DNA of 64,000 bases from contig JAJFZO010000695.1 of assembly GCA_021397835.1 (NCBI GenBank), positions 1,119,501 through 1,183,500 of the forward strand, written 5' to 3'. Below the pieces are notes generated by a model. It saw nothing but the letters and a program-made list of their open reading frames with translations, was not told where the DNA came from and ran no database searches. The translations under genes were made by a program, and so were the position numbers. Shown here piece by piece: positions 23,691 through 37,389 of the stretch (the stretch's first letter is position 1; each line of letters opens with the position of its first letter). This stretch comes from Moringa oleifera. Taxonomy: Eukaryota; Streptophyta; Magnoliopsida; Brassicales; Moringaceae.

Positions 23691-26640
23691 TAAATTATAA
23701 TGAGGCTTGAAGATGAATGGAAGACAACATTTAAAACTAGAAATGGTTTATATGAATAGTTAGTTATGCCATTTAGACTATCTAATGCACCTAATACTTT
23801 TCATACGATTTATGAATCACATACTTAAATCATGCATTGGTTCTTTTATTATAGTTTATTTTGATGACATACTAGTGTACAACAAAAATAAAGAAAATCA
23901 TATGAATAATCTTAGATAGCTATTTCTACTTTTTCAGGAGCAAAAACTTTATGCTAATTTGAAAAAAATGTGAATTCTTTACTTCTAATGTGGTGCTGCA
24001 GGGGTATGTTATTTCAATAAAAGGAATTATGATGGATAAAAGTTATTCTCAATTGGCCAACACCTACTTCTTTGCATAATGTTTAAAGTTTTCAAGATTT
24101 GACTTCATTTTACTAGTGGTTTATTAAGTATTTGTTACTACAATTACTGAATGCTTAAAAGATGACAAGTTCATGTGGACTAATGAAGCTGATGGTACTT
24201 TTGAGATGTTGAAAAGAAAAGTGACAGAAACTCTTATTTTAATTCTTTCTAATTTTGATAAGGTATTTAAAGTTGAATGTGATGTTTTTAATATTAGTAT
24301 TGGTGTTGTTTTGAGTCAAGAAAGAAAGTCTATTGCCTTTTTCAGTAAGAAGCTTAATGATTATTGAAAGAAGTATCCTACCTACAATAAGGAATTTTAT
24401 GTGATTTATAAAGCCTTGTACCATTGAAGTTAATATGTTCTTGCAAATCCATTTGTTTTTTATTCTGATCATGAAGTATTGAAGTTCATCAATCACCAAC
24501 ACAATTTAAACAAAAGACATGTAGCATGGGTCGAGTTCTTAAAATCTTATAACTTTACCATCAAGCACAAATTTAGAGCTCAAAATGTTGTTGTTGATGC
24601 ATTAAGTATGAACTATTCTCTTTTATCAAACATGGAGGTGAAAGTGGTGGGATTTAATGCTTTTAAGGATCTTTACTAGAATGATGCTGATTTTAGCTCA
24701 ATAAGACAAATACAAATCAAGTTCTTTTAAACTTTTTTTTTTTTAATCTTGATGGCTTTCTTTTTAAAAGTAATGCATGTGTATTCCATCTTGTTCTTTG
24801 AGTAAGTGATTTTGATAAAAACTCATGGTGGTATTTTGGGAGGATAATTTAGTGGAGACAAAGCTATAGCGCTTGTTCAAGCTAATTTTTATTGGCCAAA
24901 GATGTTTAGAAATATGAAAAAAAAATTAAAAATAATGCAAGGTATGTCATTTGGCTAAAATGAAGGGCTAATATTTTGTTTTGTATACTCCCTTACTAGT
25001 GCCCAATATTCTATGGGAAGATATAAGTATTGATTTTGGTGTAGGACTACCAAGAACACGAAGAAATAAGAATTCAATCATGGTTGTTGTTGATAGGTTC
25101 TTAAAGATGTCTCACTTTGTTCCTTGTAACAAAACAAACGATGCATCTTATATTATTGATTTGCATTTCAAGGAGATTGTAAAGTTGTATGGCATTCCAA
25201 AGACAATTGGTTCTTAACCATTTTTGGAGAACTTTATGGAGGAAGTTATATACTTCACTAAATTTTAGTAGCTCCTATCATCCTCAAACCGATAGACAAA
25301 TAGAGGTAACAAATGGGAGCTTAGAAACTTGCTAAGATGTTTTGTTGGTAAAAACATTAAGCAATGGGATCTTGTTCTTTCACATATTAAGTTTGCCTGC
25401 AATTGCTTTATGCATCATAGCATAACTATGAGTCAATTTGAAGTTATTTATGGTGCTAATCCTACAGGTGTTTTGGATTTGGTTTCTTATCCTAAAATCA
25501 ATTAACTTAATGGAGATGCTTATGAGAGAGAAAAACATATGAAGAAGTTACATGAGAGTGTAAAAGCAGCCATTAAGAAGCAAAATGAGAAATACAAGCA
25601 AGTTACTAATAAACATTAAAAGCACGTAGAGTTCAAATAAGGTGATCTGGTTTGGATTAATCTAAGGGAGAAGAGGTTCTATAAGGTAAATTTGAGAAGT
25701 TAAAACTAAAGGCTGGTGGTCCATTCAAGTGCTCAGAATGATTGGTGAAAATGCTTATAAGATTAAGTTACTAGTTGATTATGGAGTGTCCCCAACATTC
25801 AATGTGGTTGACTATCCATATCGTGTTGAAGGAGGTATTGGAGACCTGAGGACAAGTCTTTTTCAACTAGAGAAGATTGAAATAAGAGTGCCTACATTAT
25901 CACAATCAACCCATGATGCATAGTACTTTTTACGACCTACAATCCCTTTTTCATGCATTTTATAAGCCTGTTTTGAGCCTAACAAGAGGGAAGTGTCGAA
26001 TTTGATTATGGAAGAATTTTGCAGTGTTTTTTCATGAATTAGAATGTTCATAATCTTATCTTTCAACCTTCTTTCGAAACAACTCAAAAGCATTTTCCTA
26101 AAGAAAGTTATGGTTATTTCTTTAATAGTGGACAATTAGCATGCACCTTAGCAAATTTTTAACATAGAGTTATTTCAGCCCATTAACTCTATTTTTGATC
26201 AAAGAAATGCATTAAATGAGTTAGTTATCAATAAAAACTTAATTATTTTCGTAGTCTTTATGCATAGAGGGTTGTTTTATGCATTAATACTTATTTTCAT
26301 AATTTAAACTTATAAAGGAGCTTACACTTTAATTGTATTTGCAAAAACTCTTTGAGTTCTCTTTTTTATCCTTAGATCTCTTTAGTTGGGAGTCATTAAG
26401 TGGTGAAAAAATCTCTTAAGGTAGTGTTCATTTGTGAGGTTTATATATTCTTATTTATTGTCCTTAGAGCGATGGTTTTTTATATCTCTTATATTAAACT
26501 TGATGGTAAGCCTTTTGATCTTATTTTTATTTAAATATGTTTAAACTTATTCTTGTACTTTTCAAACAAAATTTTCAGTAAGTTACATGATTTTCATTTC
26601 AAATACCGTTCCATCATAATACTGCACTAGAATTTATGTA
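23690..26640 (+). mobile_element. 5'-truncated Ty3/gypsy element, plus strand, same family as its inverted neighbour
   Basis: The copy starts inside RT (about 23690-24060, EDEWK.AFKTR, IVYFDDILVYN). It continues through RNase H (24170-24680, FKVECD, SKKL.., HALS-like end), a zinc-binding and integrase region (about 24800-25500, [20 protein letters not shown], then SSYHPQTD) and an integrase C-terminus (about 25690-25920, GPFKC, SPTFNVVDYPY). The 3' LTR follows (about 25950-26640), and its 26250-26420 part matches the reverse complement of 15270-15440. Gag and protease are absent, and many stops are present. Confidence 0.85.
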
Positions 26641-28383
26641 CAAAACTTTGTTAACTATTAAAAGTTTTTAATGATGTATTAATCTTTACTGCATATATAT
26701 TATCCTACTAGAAAAATGTACAAAAAATAGAAAAAATATTTTATTGTATTTATATCATGAAAGATAAATCGTTAAAGTATTACATTAATATTTTAACGAT
26801 ATATTTAATTATGTTAGTGTTTTGATTCACATTGTAAATTTATTAAATTGGATGAATTTTTAATAAGTCATAGATACATGGTTATAATTGTAAATATTAA
26901 GAATTTATTTTATTTACTGTATAATAAATATTTTATATTTTAAAATTTGATAAAATTAGTATAAGAGAAATTAATAATTTATTTTAAGTTTAATCCTCAA
27001 AATTTGACAAGATATATCAATTGTTATTTCAAAAAACCTAAAAGAAAAATTACAAAATTCGTCATCATCAAGCCTAAAATATGAACTTCAAAATTATTTA
27101 TAACCTTTTTTGGAGTTTGTCGATGGAAGTAACAATTTTAATTTATTATAATCAAACAAATTTCACATTGTTGGTTTTTTAAATTGTCATGAAATAAAAA
27201 GTTTAGTATTGACGGAAACTACAAGGCCAAAGATGTTCATGTATGAATTCGAATTCGAATTTAATTCGAGCTCAAATTTATCTTAATGATTAGATTAAAT
27301 GTAATTTTAATAAAAAATAAATCAAAAACTAAATTATAATTCGTTGAAAAATAAACAAATTAGTGAGGGCACCACGAAGATGGATGAAGGTTCCAATTTA
27401 AAAAAGTAAAAGAATTGCATAATTTTGATTTCTTTAACAATTTAATTTTTACAAAAATTAGTAACAAATTAAGTTATTTAATTTGATTTTTTTAATTTTA
27501 ATCTTTTTATTTATAAAAATAATTAATATATAATTATTATAATTAACATATATTTAAAATAAAAATTAAAAATAAATAACAATAAATCCCTATTTTGTTT
27601 GAACTGATTTGAATATGAACAAAATCTGAACCGACATTAAATCTAAAAAAAACTTAAATCAAACTTTAAATTTGAATCATCTTCTAATCAAACTTAAATA
27701 AGAATCTAAACTCTTTTAGAATGAAATCTTAACTGAAAAAAAATTAAAATTCTAATTCATCTTAATTTTACACCTCAAATCCACCATTGGACATTAAAAC
27801 CAAATCAAATTCGAACTGCGGTGGCTTTTAGCTGTACTTATGCCAATATTTATATTTCAATTAAAAAATGTGCAAGTTTACATTCGGTGGGCATACCAAT
27901 TTGATTTATTAACAAAACAAAATCATAAAATTATATCATAATAGGATAAACTGAACCAAAATTGGATAGGAATGAATTGTAATCCGCCCAAGTTCAGATA
28001 GCAAGCAATATTTGTTGGGACTCAATGCACAACAAATGCCAGTATGGTCACCTTCCCTGCAACTCATCAACTCATAAGCACAACTGAATTATCCAGATCA
28101 TGGACCATAATGCAAAACCTACTTTATGCAAACATTAGCTATTAAAATGAATGTGAACATAAAGATGGACATAATTATATTATTATTATTATTATTATTT
28201 TATATGTAAGTTTAGCGATGAAAACACTGGATTACAGAGAGGAAAGACATAATAAATCTGTAAGATGAACATACTTAAGGTAATGTCTGCGCTTTGGTCA
28301 GCAGAAGAGGCAAAATCCTCATCCCACCTGGTTAAATACAGGAAATTGATTGTCATCCGAACCGTCCCCAGCTATTTCAGTTG
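26641..28383. other. Very AT-rich intergenic DNA
   Basis: No coding or transposon protein similarity is visible. It contains a short run of overlapping GAATTCGAATTC-type palindromes at about 27245-27270 and an ATT microsatellite at 28176-28200. The right end lies just downstream of the ORC4 stop codon and probably holds its 3' UTR. Confidence 0.5.
28176..28200. repeat. (ATT)n microsatellite
   Basis: About eight ATT units about 190 bp downstream of the ORC4 stop codon. Confidence 0.95.
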
Positions 28384-31300
28384 TCACCTATCCATCAATT
28401 TCAAAAGAATGGCCTGCAAAAGATAGCCAACAAAAAACAAAAATAGCAATGTCCTAATTAGTTGCATAAAGCATGAAATACCAATTTTACAAAATCCAAT
28501 GGATTTTTAGTAATTAAAATACAAAAAGTAGAAAAGAAAATTGTTGGAGAAAACCAGAAACGATAAGAGAGTAAGTCTCAAGAAAAAATGTTGGCATTTT
28601 ATTCATGATGTCATTGCAATCTACTTTTTGTCAACTGCATGCAATAAACATGAGCCTAGACATGCTTTGTGCTGACCAAGATGTGCACTTTCTGTTCTTA
28701 ACTTACAGGACAGGAAGAATAAGACTTCATCCCCTGATATAGTTCAGCAAGTGAGATTAAAAGCTTCACAGGACGAAATTCAACAGATTGACCATATCCT
28801 CTGCTGTCTGCAAAACAAATAAGCTCACGATGTAGAAGGTGTTCAAATGCCTGCAGAAGTAAGAGCAAAATATCATCAGAGTATGCTGCAAGACAAATTG
28901 GGTGGAAGACCAACTTGAGATTCATTCATATCTCACATCTTTTGGTTTAATATGGAATCTACTGAGAACTAGACATACCCGTAAGCATACTTTTTGTGCA
29001 TAGTAGTCAGATGTCTGAAAAGAATCATGTATGCTTTTGTACTCTGCCACATTGAAGACACATCTAAGTTATTAAAAAACTTAGTAGCTCTACTGAAATG
29101 AAACTGAATTTACATCTAAGGTTGACCTTTCATCACAGAATTGAAGTTGTATGAGTGTTGCTCTTTAACTTCCAACCTCTTCATGCATACCAGAATATAG
29201 AGTTCCAGTATGGAGCAATCTGCATGAACATGTTGAATAGAAATTCAATACTATCATTTCAGTAACATGAAAAAGAGAAAAGTAAAGATATGACAAACTC
29301 AACCAATCATGTGATGTAACTACTTCTAATGGTTTCTCTCATGGCAATTTGTCATGCAACATGCACATGGAGCAGCAGTATTACGTTTACAAGTCTTTAC
29401 ATTTTCCCACCCAAGTTTTATGTTAAATTAGGTACCAAACTTTGAAAACTAGAGATAATCTCAGAGTGTTGATTAAAAATGCAGGCAAGACATGGCTGCT
29501 AACGATATATAGGAACTGCAAGATTAAGGTAAAATAACCCCAAAAAAAGGAAACTGAAATGGTATCTGGGTGATCTCTAAATGGTGCCTATGTAGCCAAA
29601 CTGTCCAGTAAATCTCCTAAGAAGAACAGCAATTGCAACTACAGCACCCTATTTCCGACCAGTCCAAGTCATCACAGACTGAATAAACAATTAAAAAAAA
29701 AAAGCAAGAACCAGGTACTACCATAAAATTGAGTTTTCTTTCTTTACAAAACTGTTAAAAATATTGCCCACCTGTTTAATGGCAACCATAGCCTATACCT
29801 TCTCATGTTTGATAGCTAGAAGCATACATATGAATGTACTACCAAATTCTGGCCACCTTGACTGTCTTCTCTGTAGGCATTACTAGGCACATTTCGGGCC
29901 CTTGCATTTTCTAAAAGAAAAAAAAAAGTGCTAGGCAGGCCTCAAAAATTGATGCTGGATTTTCAATAATAAAAGAATGGCAAACTGTCCAACCCTGCAG
30001 TCCTACTCTCCTGCCACCTGGTCTGTGGCCTAAAAGAAGGGTGGGGAATCTTTTTATGCAGTGAAGAAGAAAAACGTCCTGTCCTTCTTCAAGGTATATT
30101 CCCACTATTTTGGTACTTAACAAATTTATCTAAATCAGGATGGTGGACAATGTCATGAATGGAATGAGAAGATGGCATAGTAACTTCTACCCAATTATGG
30201 GAGAAAACCTGCTTTATCTTCCTCTCTTTTTCTTCCTTGGAAATACAAATTGGGAAACAAAAACATAACTGCAAAGAAGTTTACCAGAAAAAAAGAATAA
30301 AAAAAAAAGAAAACAAGAATGAAAGAACTGAATCCCAAATAAAGCATGCCATGCACAATAAAGTGAGAAAAGACAATGCGCACAGCCTACATTGTCTGCC
30401 AAATTTTTCAGAGGATTAATTCTGGTACTAAACCCAAATTCAAGAGATATCATAGCTTACCAAATAATTAAGCAAAATTTAAAGGTAAATAAGCAAGTAA
30501 AGATAAAATCCTAGTATATGCCTGAAATTTAATTACAAATAATGATGACAGTGGATGCAAGACAAAAGTATTAAGAATAAAATGTGAAGAGTATTGTAAG
30601 TCCTTAGACCTTTTATAGATTCCATTTTCGGCTGCCTTTGCATGCTTGAAAGTGCAGTTTTGAAGTTCTCAAGTGAGAGGAAGCCAGATTCCAAGTCCAT
30701 ATGAGACACAGCAAGAAATCTAGCATCACGGAGGTAAGTTCAATAGAGAAGGAATACGATGGTCTTAACAGCTATAGATTCATGTAACATGTTATTCTTC
30801 AATACAGAGAAGAGAAACTTACAGAAACCTCAATAAATTGTTGACAGTGGAATTGGAATCCAAATACGTGCCAATTATATCTTTGAATTTCCCATCGGCT
30901 AACATATGCTGTAAAATGTTAAGAATTTCTTTTTCAGAATTTCACTAACTGGAGCCCTTAAGATATAGGATACCTTGGCAATCCATGAGCAACTAAAGTT
31001 TCCAACAGTATTTGAGTGGATGGTTAACATATTTTAATGAGACAGCATTAATATCCTACAAGAGTAAGATAACATTGCTGCTTAGAAGAAGTGCACCTCT
31101 TCAAAATTGAAAGTAGTTTCCGTCTTTCAAAAGCACAAATTTAGTGGTTAATAACTCTTTTGAAAATAAAATTGCTCACTATTAAGAAATAGACCAAGAA
31201 GGTTAACACAAATATTCCAACATCCATTTAACTTTTTTGAGAAACGCTTTCCAAGACTCTTAATTTTTTTGTGATCACAATCAAGAGATCATCCAATGTA

Positions 31301-34300
31301 CAAAGTGACAGCACAAAAGGATACTTTAAGCTTCCCATTAAACTCAACAATGTATCCATTGGGACAGTCTAAGTCTGTTGGCAAAGATAAAATGCATTCC
31401 AACAACCTGCATAACCAGAATTTAAGCAAAACAGAAAGGTATGATCACAAAAAGTTAATTCTTTTCTTAACATAAGCCATAGAGGCTCTACCTAGTGGAA
31501 GAGTAGAACACCTACTTGTCTAAATCTTCCTTAGATGGAGGAAGAAACAACAGTTTTCTATGCGAAAAACGAGATCTCACTCTTTTCTCCAGAAGTTGGT
31601 CGGCATCCTGTATCAAATGCCACCAGATATATGAACGATTAAATTCTTAAGAACAAACTTTTGATATTCTGCATATAAGTTATGCATGTGTTTAATAGAA
31701 ATACAGGCTGGGCTGTAGTTTTCTATCATTTTAACATTAATTAGATAGGTAAAAGAGTGCCAGGTCCAATGGTAGACATCCAGAGAAGATATTCCATTCT
31801 TGTACCAAATTTAAAATCCATTATGTGCATAAAACTGAAGATAATAACAAGTACGTAGCCTCTTTACAATATAAAATATAATAAACAACAAAAAGAAATG
31901 TTAGAACCTTAAACTATCTTACCAGTCGACAACTGGCACCAATAACGACAGCTTGTGATGTTACTGACTGCATTGCATCCAGCAAGCTATAGAGTAATCG
32001 TTGTTTTCCCTGAAATGTATTGGATGCTGAAAACTAGTGTAACAAATTATAATAATTCTCTTTTCCATCCCGTGCAATAAATCATAATAATTCTCTTTTC
32101 CATATAAAAAGAGGCTGACATGTCCTTCATTGCCCTAATTCCACAATTTTGACATGACATATATCTCTGATTAAATTAAATTACAAACAAATATTCAAGA
32201 AGTTTAAAAGGAGAATTGAACAGACTATGAGACATTCTTACCTGAGCAAACAAGTCGAATTCATCAAGCACAAAAATAATTGTTCTATGCGCTAATCCAC
32301 ACTCCCTAATAATCAGAGATCAGATGACAAGGGTTCAATCTAGCTTATGACATGAAAGAGGTTGCATGAGGAGAAATTAATCCACTCACCGCAGCATAGC
32401 TATCATGAACTGAGAGTTCTCATCAAATGATGCCTGAGAAAAGTCACCTTGAAATCAGGAAAGCCAATAACATTGAGTTACAAATGCATCACAGTGACCA
32501 CCAATGGGATTGGATTGTACCATTTTTGAGAACAACAGATGATGTTCCATGCATAACTGTCTAGCAATTTCCTGAATTGTAAGTAAATATGATAAACAAA
32601 CAAGTCACAGGTGTTACTATCAGAAATAAGCAGCAATTGAATTTTTCTTTGAATCGACCAACTTCATAAAATATATGAAGATTATTTGGTTTATAGAAGC
32701 CGAGCCATGTAACATATGAATGATGAGTAGTACATGAAGAAATGAGCAAATAGAAAACTATCATCATGCTAATATGCATGCAATCAAACTGATGAATTCT
32801 CCCATTAAAGATGTCCTCTGCCATCCATAATTCTCACACATTAGCAGCCTATGCATCCCTGTCTAGTAACAGCAATTTGTCAGGGCTAACAGTCAACAAC
32901 TGGATCTCTCTATGTTGTAGTAGCTTTTTATTAAAAATCCATAGTGTCGCTTTGAATGAGCTTTAGTACTTCGAGAGTTGTCACCTAACCTACCAACAAA
33001 TTCAGTAATCATCTTCAATGGTTACCTTCGGAAAGCTTTTTATGGATTTCCATCATTTTAGGAACTCCTCTAATCCCATAAATTTTGTTGATTAACTGAT
33101 ACTTTGAACACTCCACCATTAGAAGAGTGATATTTGTTTGCAGATACATTCAAATAGGTGCAAGTTACAGAACCAGTTCACTTTCCTCCAAACATCACTG
33201 CAAGCATGCTCAAATTTCCCATGACGTTCTTTCAACAGAACTTCTTGGACAACCACATTTCTTTGGAACAGTACTCTTTTATTAGCAAATAAGTAAACAC
33301 CTCTCATGCACATCCTGGGCATCAGTTCAGTACCATCCTTAAAATGATAATTAGTTGATCACCTTTTCTTAAAAGATAAGTAGTTCAACTTCATAGATGT
33401 AGCCTGCATATTAAGTGGTAGAATTTGAAAGTTTATATCTTCAATGAAATCATAAATTCATAACAAGATATGTCAAAGAGACTAATAAATTTTAAGACAC
33501 AATTTTATAAAGATTAAGTGGGAAAATGCATCAAGTGGAAGGGAAAGAATGTGTGATATCTAACCTTGACTGCACAATTATCATCACTGTGAAAAAGCCC
33601 ATTCAACCTGATCTGCAACATGAAGTCCATTAAAAAATAAGGTGAAGCACCATTTTCATGAACTGGGAAGGGGGGGTGCCCCAGCAGTTGCATGGAGAAA
33701 TAAAAATCAGCATACAGTAATCATACTAATTATTTGACAAGTTCATTATATATTGCTTTATGGAAATCTCAGCACTTCCTCAGACTTTATATGGTTGCTA
33801 CAATTGGGATAGAATAAGAATGAATTGAATGATTGTATTTTGGGTCTAATATTAATAGCCTCTATACAATCCCTCAGAGACATGAAGTGTATATGTTAAA
33901 GTCTTTATTTTGGTTACTCTAAACAGCAATCAAAGAACTTACATCCATAAAACAAGCTGGTCCAACTAAAATAGTGTCCAAATCAAAACAACCTTACTGC
34001 AAGGCTATGCAAAACTACTTGAAAGTTCAACTACAATTTTCCATTGATTTCAATGCTACATGGGCAAATTGAAATCCATCTTATTTTCTATGTTACCAGT
34101 GCCGCTCAAGTTTTCTAAAAGAAAAAGAAAAAAGGTTCTGATAGAAACAAAGAAAGTAGCTCAAGTACTCATACCACAGATATTGCATCAGGATATTCTT
34201 GCAATAAATCAGTAAGGACAAGCTCCAATACCTAATGAACAAAAGCAAGATAGAAAGCGTCATGTCTGCTATCGATATAGATATAAACAATCTTCTTTAA

Positions 34301-34738
34301 AATATATATTAAAATAAAATAAGAATAAAAGCAGAACAAGGAGAGAATTTGCATACAGCTACTTTTCCAGAACCACGAGGACCAAGAAGCAGGATCGAAT
34401 TATTGCATGCCTCAGTGACTGAACTCGATATTATGAACTTCAACTTGCTGCGTATCAAAAACCTTCCAATCCAATAAATAGAAACCAACAAAAAGACCAG
34501 AAACAGGCCGAAAAAGAGAAAGAAAGAGAGCTACAAATTTGTGTGAGGATAGAGAATTAGGAGTAATATATGGATATCGCATTTGTAGAATTTTCTTGGG
34601 AACCAAACTGAGACCAACAATATCCAACCTGTAGTTGCTCTCTGGGGAGTCCGAGAGATGCTTGAAAACAAAATTAGGGTCGCACAGTCTGCTCCGAAGC
34701 AGATTTAGTGCTTTCTCTGCCGGATTTTCCTTGCCCAT
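28384..34738 (-). CDS. ORC4: Origin recognition complex subunit 4, ORC4 (16 exons, 417 aa)
   Basis: ORC4 is an AAA+ subunit of the nuclear complex that marks replication origins and loads MCM helicase. Minus-strand exons: 34738-34629, 34447-34357, 34231-34175, 33612-33565, 32571-32521, 32433-32390, 32305-32242, 32009-31923, 31607-31516, 31406-31325, 30908-30823, 30719-30610, 29219-29127, 29043-28979, 28850-28707 and 28413-28384. Every intron is GT-AG, phases agree and no stop interrupts. Walker A is G59-PRGSG-K65 and Walker B is VLDEFD with D148/E149. A winged-helix-like C-terminal region follows, with conserved stretches LELYILVCMKRLEVKEQ and SIHDSFQTSDYYA. As far as I recall, 417 aa equals the Arabidopsis protein. 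The ATG at 34738 opens the conserved MGKENP. The last exon encodes only nine residues and is easily missed. E2F and Site II motifs lie upstream. Confidence 0.96.
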
Positions 34739-34800
34739 TGAATTGGCAGTTTCTGATTCCTCACTTCAGCGAAACCAGCAACAAGCGATTTCGGAAAATT

Positions 34801-34809
34801 GGCGGGAAA
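34801..34809 (-). promoter_or_regulatory. E2F-type site upstream of ORC4
   Basis: The plus strand GGCGGGAAA reads TTTCCCGCC on the gene strand, a full match to the plant E2F consensus TTTSSCGS. It lies 63-71 bp upstream of the ATG, in the promoter or 5' UTR. Plant replication-licensing genes, including most Arabidopsis ORC genes, are known E2F targets. Confidence 0.65.
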
Positions 34810-34918
34810 ATAAGAAAGAACTGATGGGAGACCGTAAGGGTAAAGCAAGACATCGGCTTAATGGTTGGCCGGTGAGTTACGCATAATTGGAAACGATTGT
34901 TCTCGATAGTCGATTGGC

Positions 34919-34959
34919 TGGGCCGGGATTTGGTTGAGGTGATGAAAGACTAAAGCCCA
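34919..34959 (-). promoter_or_regulatory. Site II (TGGGCC/T) pair upstream of ORC4
   Basis: TGGGCC at 34919-34924 and AGCCCA (TGGGCT on the other strand) at 34954-34959 lie about 180-220 bp upstream of the ATG. Site II elements combined with E2F sites are known from promoters of plant replication genes such as PCNA. Confidence 0.5.
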
Positions 34960-35539
34960 ACGAGCGAAAATGGCACAGAAGACGTGCCCGACAGCACCTA
35001 TCCATGGCCATGACCATGACCAAAGGTTTGCCTTCAATCAAGTGATCACTAATTAATTACGGAAAATCAAACTTAAAAATTTTTGTGATTTTTTTTATAG
35101 ATTTTCTATGTGGCAGACATATAATGTTATTATATTCTATTATCAAGATAGAAGTTTTGATGTAATTTACGTCCTTCTAACAATTAAAAAATTAACTTTA
35201 AAATTTATAATACTTATAAAAAAAATAAAGTAAAAATCATATAAATTTTATTTGAAATTAAAAATATTTGAATTTAAGATCTTGTTATATAAATTTTAAC
35301 TTATGAAACTATGATGCTAATAACTACTCAAGAGTTTTAAAGAATGATGCTTAATGTTTGATACATTAACACAGATGACAACAGTATATGTACACAATAA
35401 AGTGATGTATTGGGCTATACATAAGTAACATATTATCCCATTAATTTAGACCATATACACAACTAATTAAGCAATCTCTCTAATTTAATTTATAAATTAA
35501 CAATTTAAATTATTTTAATAAAAATAATATTAGATGTGT
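34960..35539. other. AT-rich spacer beyond the ORC4 promoter
   Basis: No gene or repeat is recognised. AT content rises sharply at about 35040, marking the change from the ORC4 promoter to transposon-derived DNA. Confidence 0.4.
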
Positions 35540-36310
35540 TGATTTTATGCTCTATCATGCCCTGTAACTACAATGGTCCGAGAAAGACATTAAACTTGGA
35601 TTGATGGATGGAACTACTTTTGCTCTAATGGCCTAGTAAGTGAGTTAGCAAGTTGGTCCACTGTATTAAAATGAGAAATGTGAAACAACTTAGTGTCAAA
35701 CTTAATCATGCACAAAGGGAAAGTTAATGGTAATGTGTTTCATGCATGAATGAAAAATAGAATTTGAGCACAAGTAAATAGCTCTAACATTATTGAGAGA
35801 CGTGAGGCGAGACGAGTTACCGAAGTAGGTTAGTGATCTAATTTACTTCAGCAATGGCAATAACAATGGAACCATAGTTGATCTCAATTACATATCGTGC
35901 ATTGGTAAATTTTTTCTTAGAACTCTAATTAATAGGGTTGGAGACAAGAGAGATAACAAGGGATGTAGAATGTTGTGTGTCAACATCACTATCCCACTTG
36001 GTATCTACAAATGCATGAAGAGTAAGAGAAAGAGTGAGCTAAAATGTAGACAAAGTATTGAGAAGTACCCTTCAGATAGCAAAGAACTCATTTAACAGTA
36101 GACCAATGAATGGAGGTCGACTGATACATAAATATAGCCACTTATGAACAACAAAGTTAATGTCCAACCATGTAAGAGAAAGGTATTGGAGCGAGCAAGC
36201 ATTTCACATAGTCAGTAGATCATGACCAGAGGAACCATCATTAAGTTTGAATGTCTCGGAGGTAGATAATGGTTGTAACCACTAGGGTTTTGATTGGGAA
36301 AACCTTTAGT
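35540..36310 (-). mobile_element. Ty1/copia remnant (end of RT and RNase H)
   Basis: On the minus strand, broken frames match the copia RT C-terminus and RNase H in order. At about 36000-36220 there is a LTWLDINF..HKW-like block, followed by HWS..K..LRYLKGT with frame breaks, and a TKWDSDVDTQHSTS motif. At about 35600-35870 an AEV.W..NLL and a DQLANSL-like end can be followed. No intact frame remains. LTRs were not identified. Confidence 0.7.
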
Positions 36311-37389
36311 GTGAGAAAATTTTAAGGATTATTATCAATTGTTCAAGTGCGACTAGTCACCATTTGGGAAAAAAAAATAAAAGCTTACTAGTGTTTATAT
36401 TTTTCAGAGAAAAATGGGTCTAAGAGTTAGTTATGTTGAGAAAATAATTAGCATCCCAAAAATGTTCAAAATTGGTGTCAAAGTTACCTTATTCCCATGT
36501 TGTTAAAGTTTTACCAATGCGATGCATGAAATTAATGTTAGGTAGGGTAAGAAACCAAGACTTCTCAATTGTTTCATCTCATAGGCTATTCAAAAAAAAA
36601 ATGAAAAAACAGATAGAAAATTCATACTTGTTCTATTTCATGGCTTCTAAAAAACAGTGAAAAAAGTAGTATAGATAATTTTGAGATTTCTTTGAAAGAA
36701 GAACATATATAATTCAAAATAAAATTCTTTCATTAAACTCATTTAATCGTCTAGTAATACTTAAGATAGTTAAAAGAACAATCATCTCTTTGCATCTAAA
36801 CCTTTCCTCCAATTGTGCATTTTTCACATTGAACCTTTTCTAGGCTGAGCATTAAATAAGGCTGAGCCTGAATAAGGCTAAAATATGACTTTACTTTTCT
36901 AGAGATCTAATCTTTAACATTTCTTGAATATAAATATGAACCCTAATATATTGCAGAACACCATTTTTTTCTCAAAAATCATTTTTTAGTGAGCTCAGGC
37001 TCATCCAAGTTCATCAAATAATCCATTGTATTTCTTTTCTAGAAATTCCCAATTCTATAGATTACTTATTAAATTCTTTTATAATTTGGAGTAATATAGC
37101 ATTAAGAACATTTTTCTACACCAAATTAGTAATTTTTCCAATACTGTCCACATGAATAGCGTCAAGGTACTATACTAAAATTCCATTTCAGCCTCTTACA
37201 TAGCTTTAAAAAAAATTAGTTAATTTTAAATTAACAATAATCACTTTAAAAAGCATAACTCTAAACCCATGATGATCTGAAAACACCAATTTTCAAATGA
37301 AAAAGAAAAAAAAAGAAAACCAAAAAATACGCACTGTTTATAATGAATAGCTAGGATAAGCATTATAAACTAGAAATTAAATATAAAGA
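36311..37389. other. AT-rich DNA, nothing recognised
   Basis: No coding sequence or repeat could be supported. The left part may be decayed upstream sequence of the neighbouring copia remnant. Confidence 0.35.

Noticed and set aside
30089..30453. Several overlapping frames within the ORC4 gene
   Set aside because: They lie in the intron between 29219 and 30610 and show no domain. The ORC4 exons on both sides join in phase without them.
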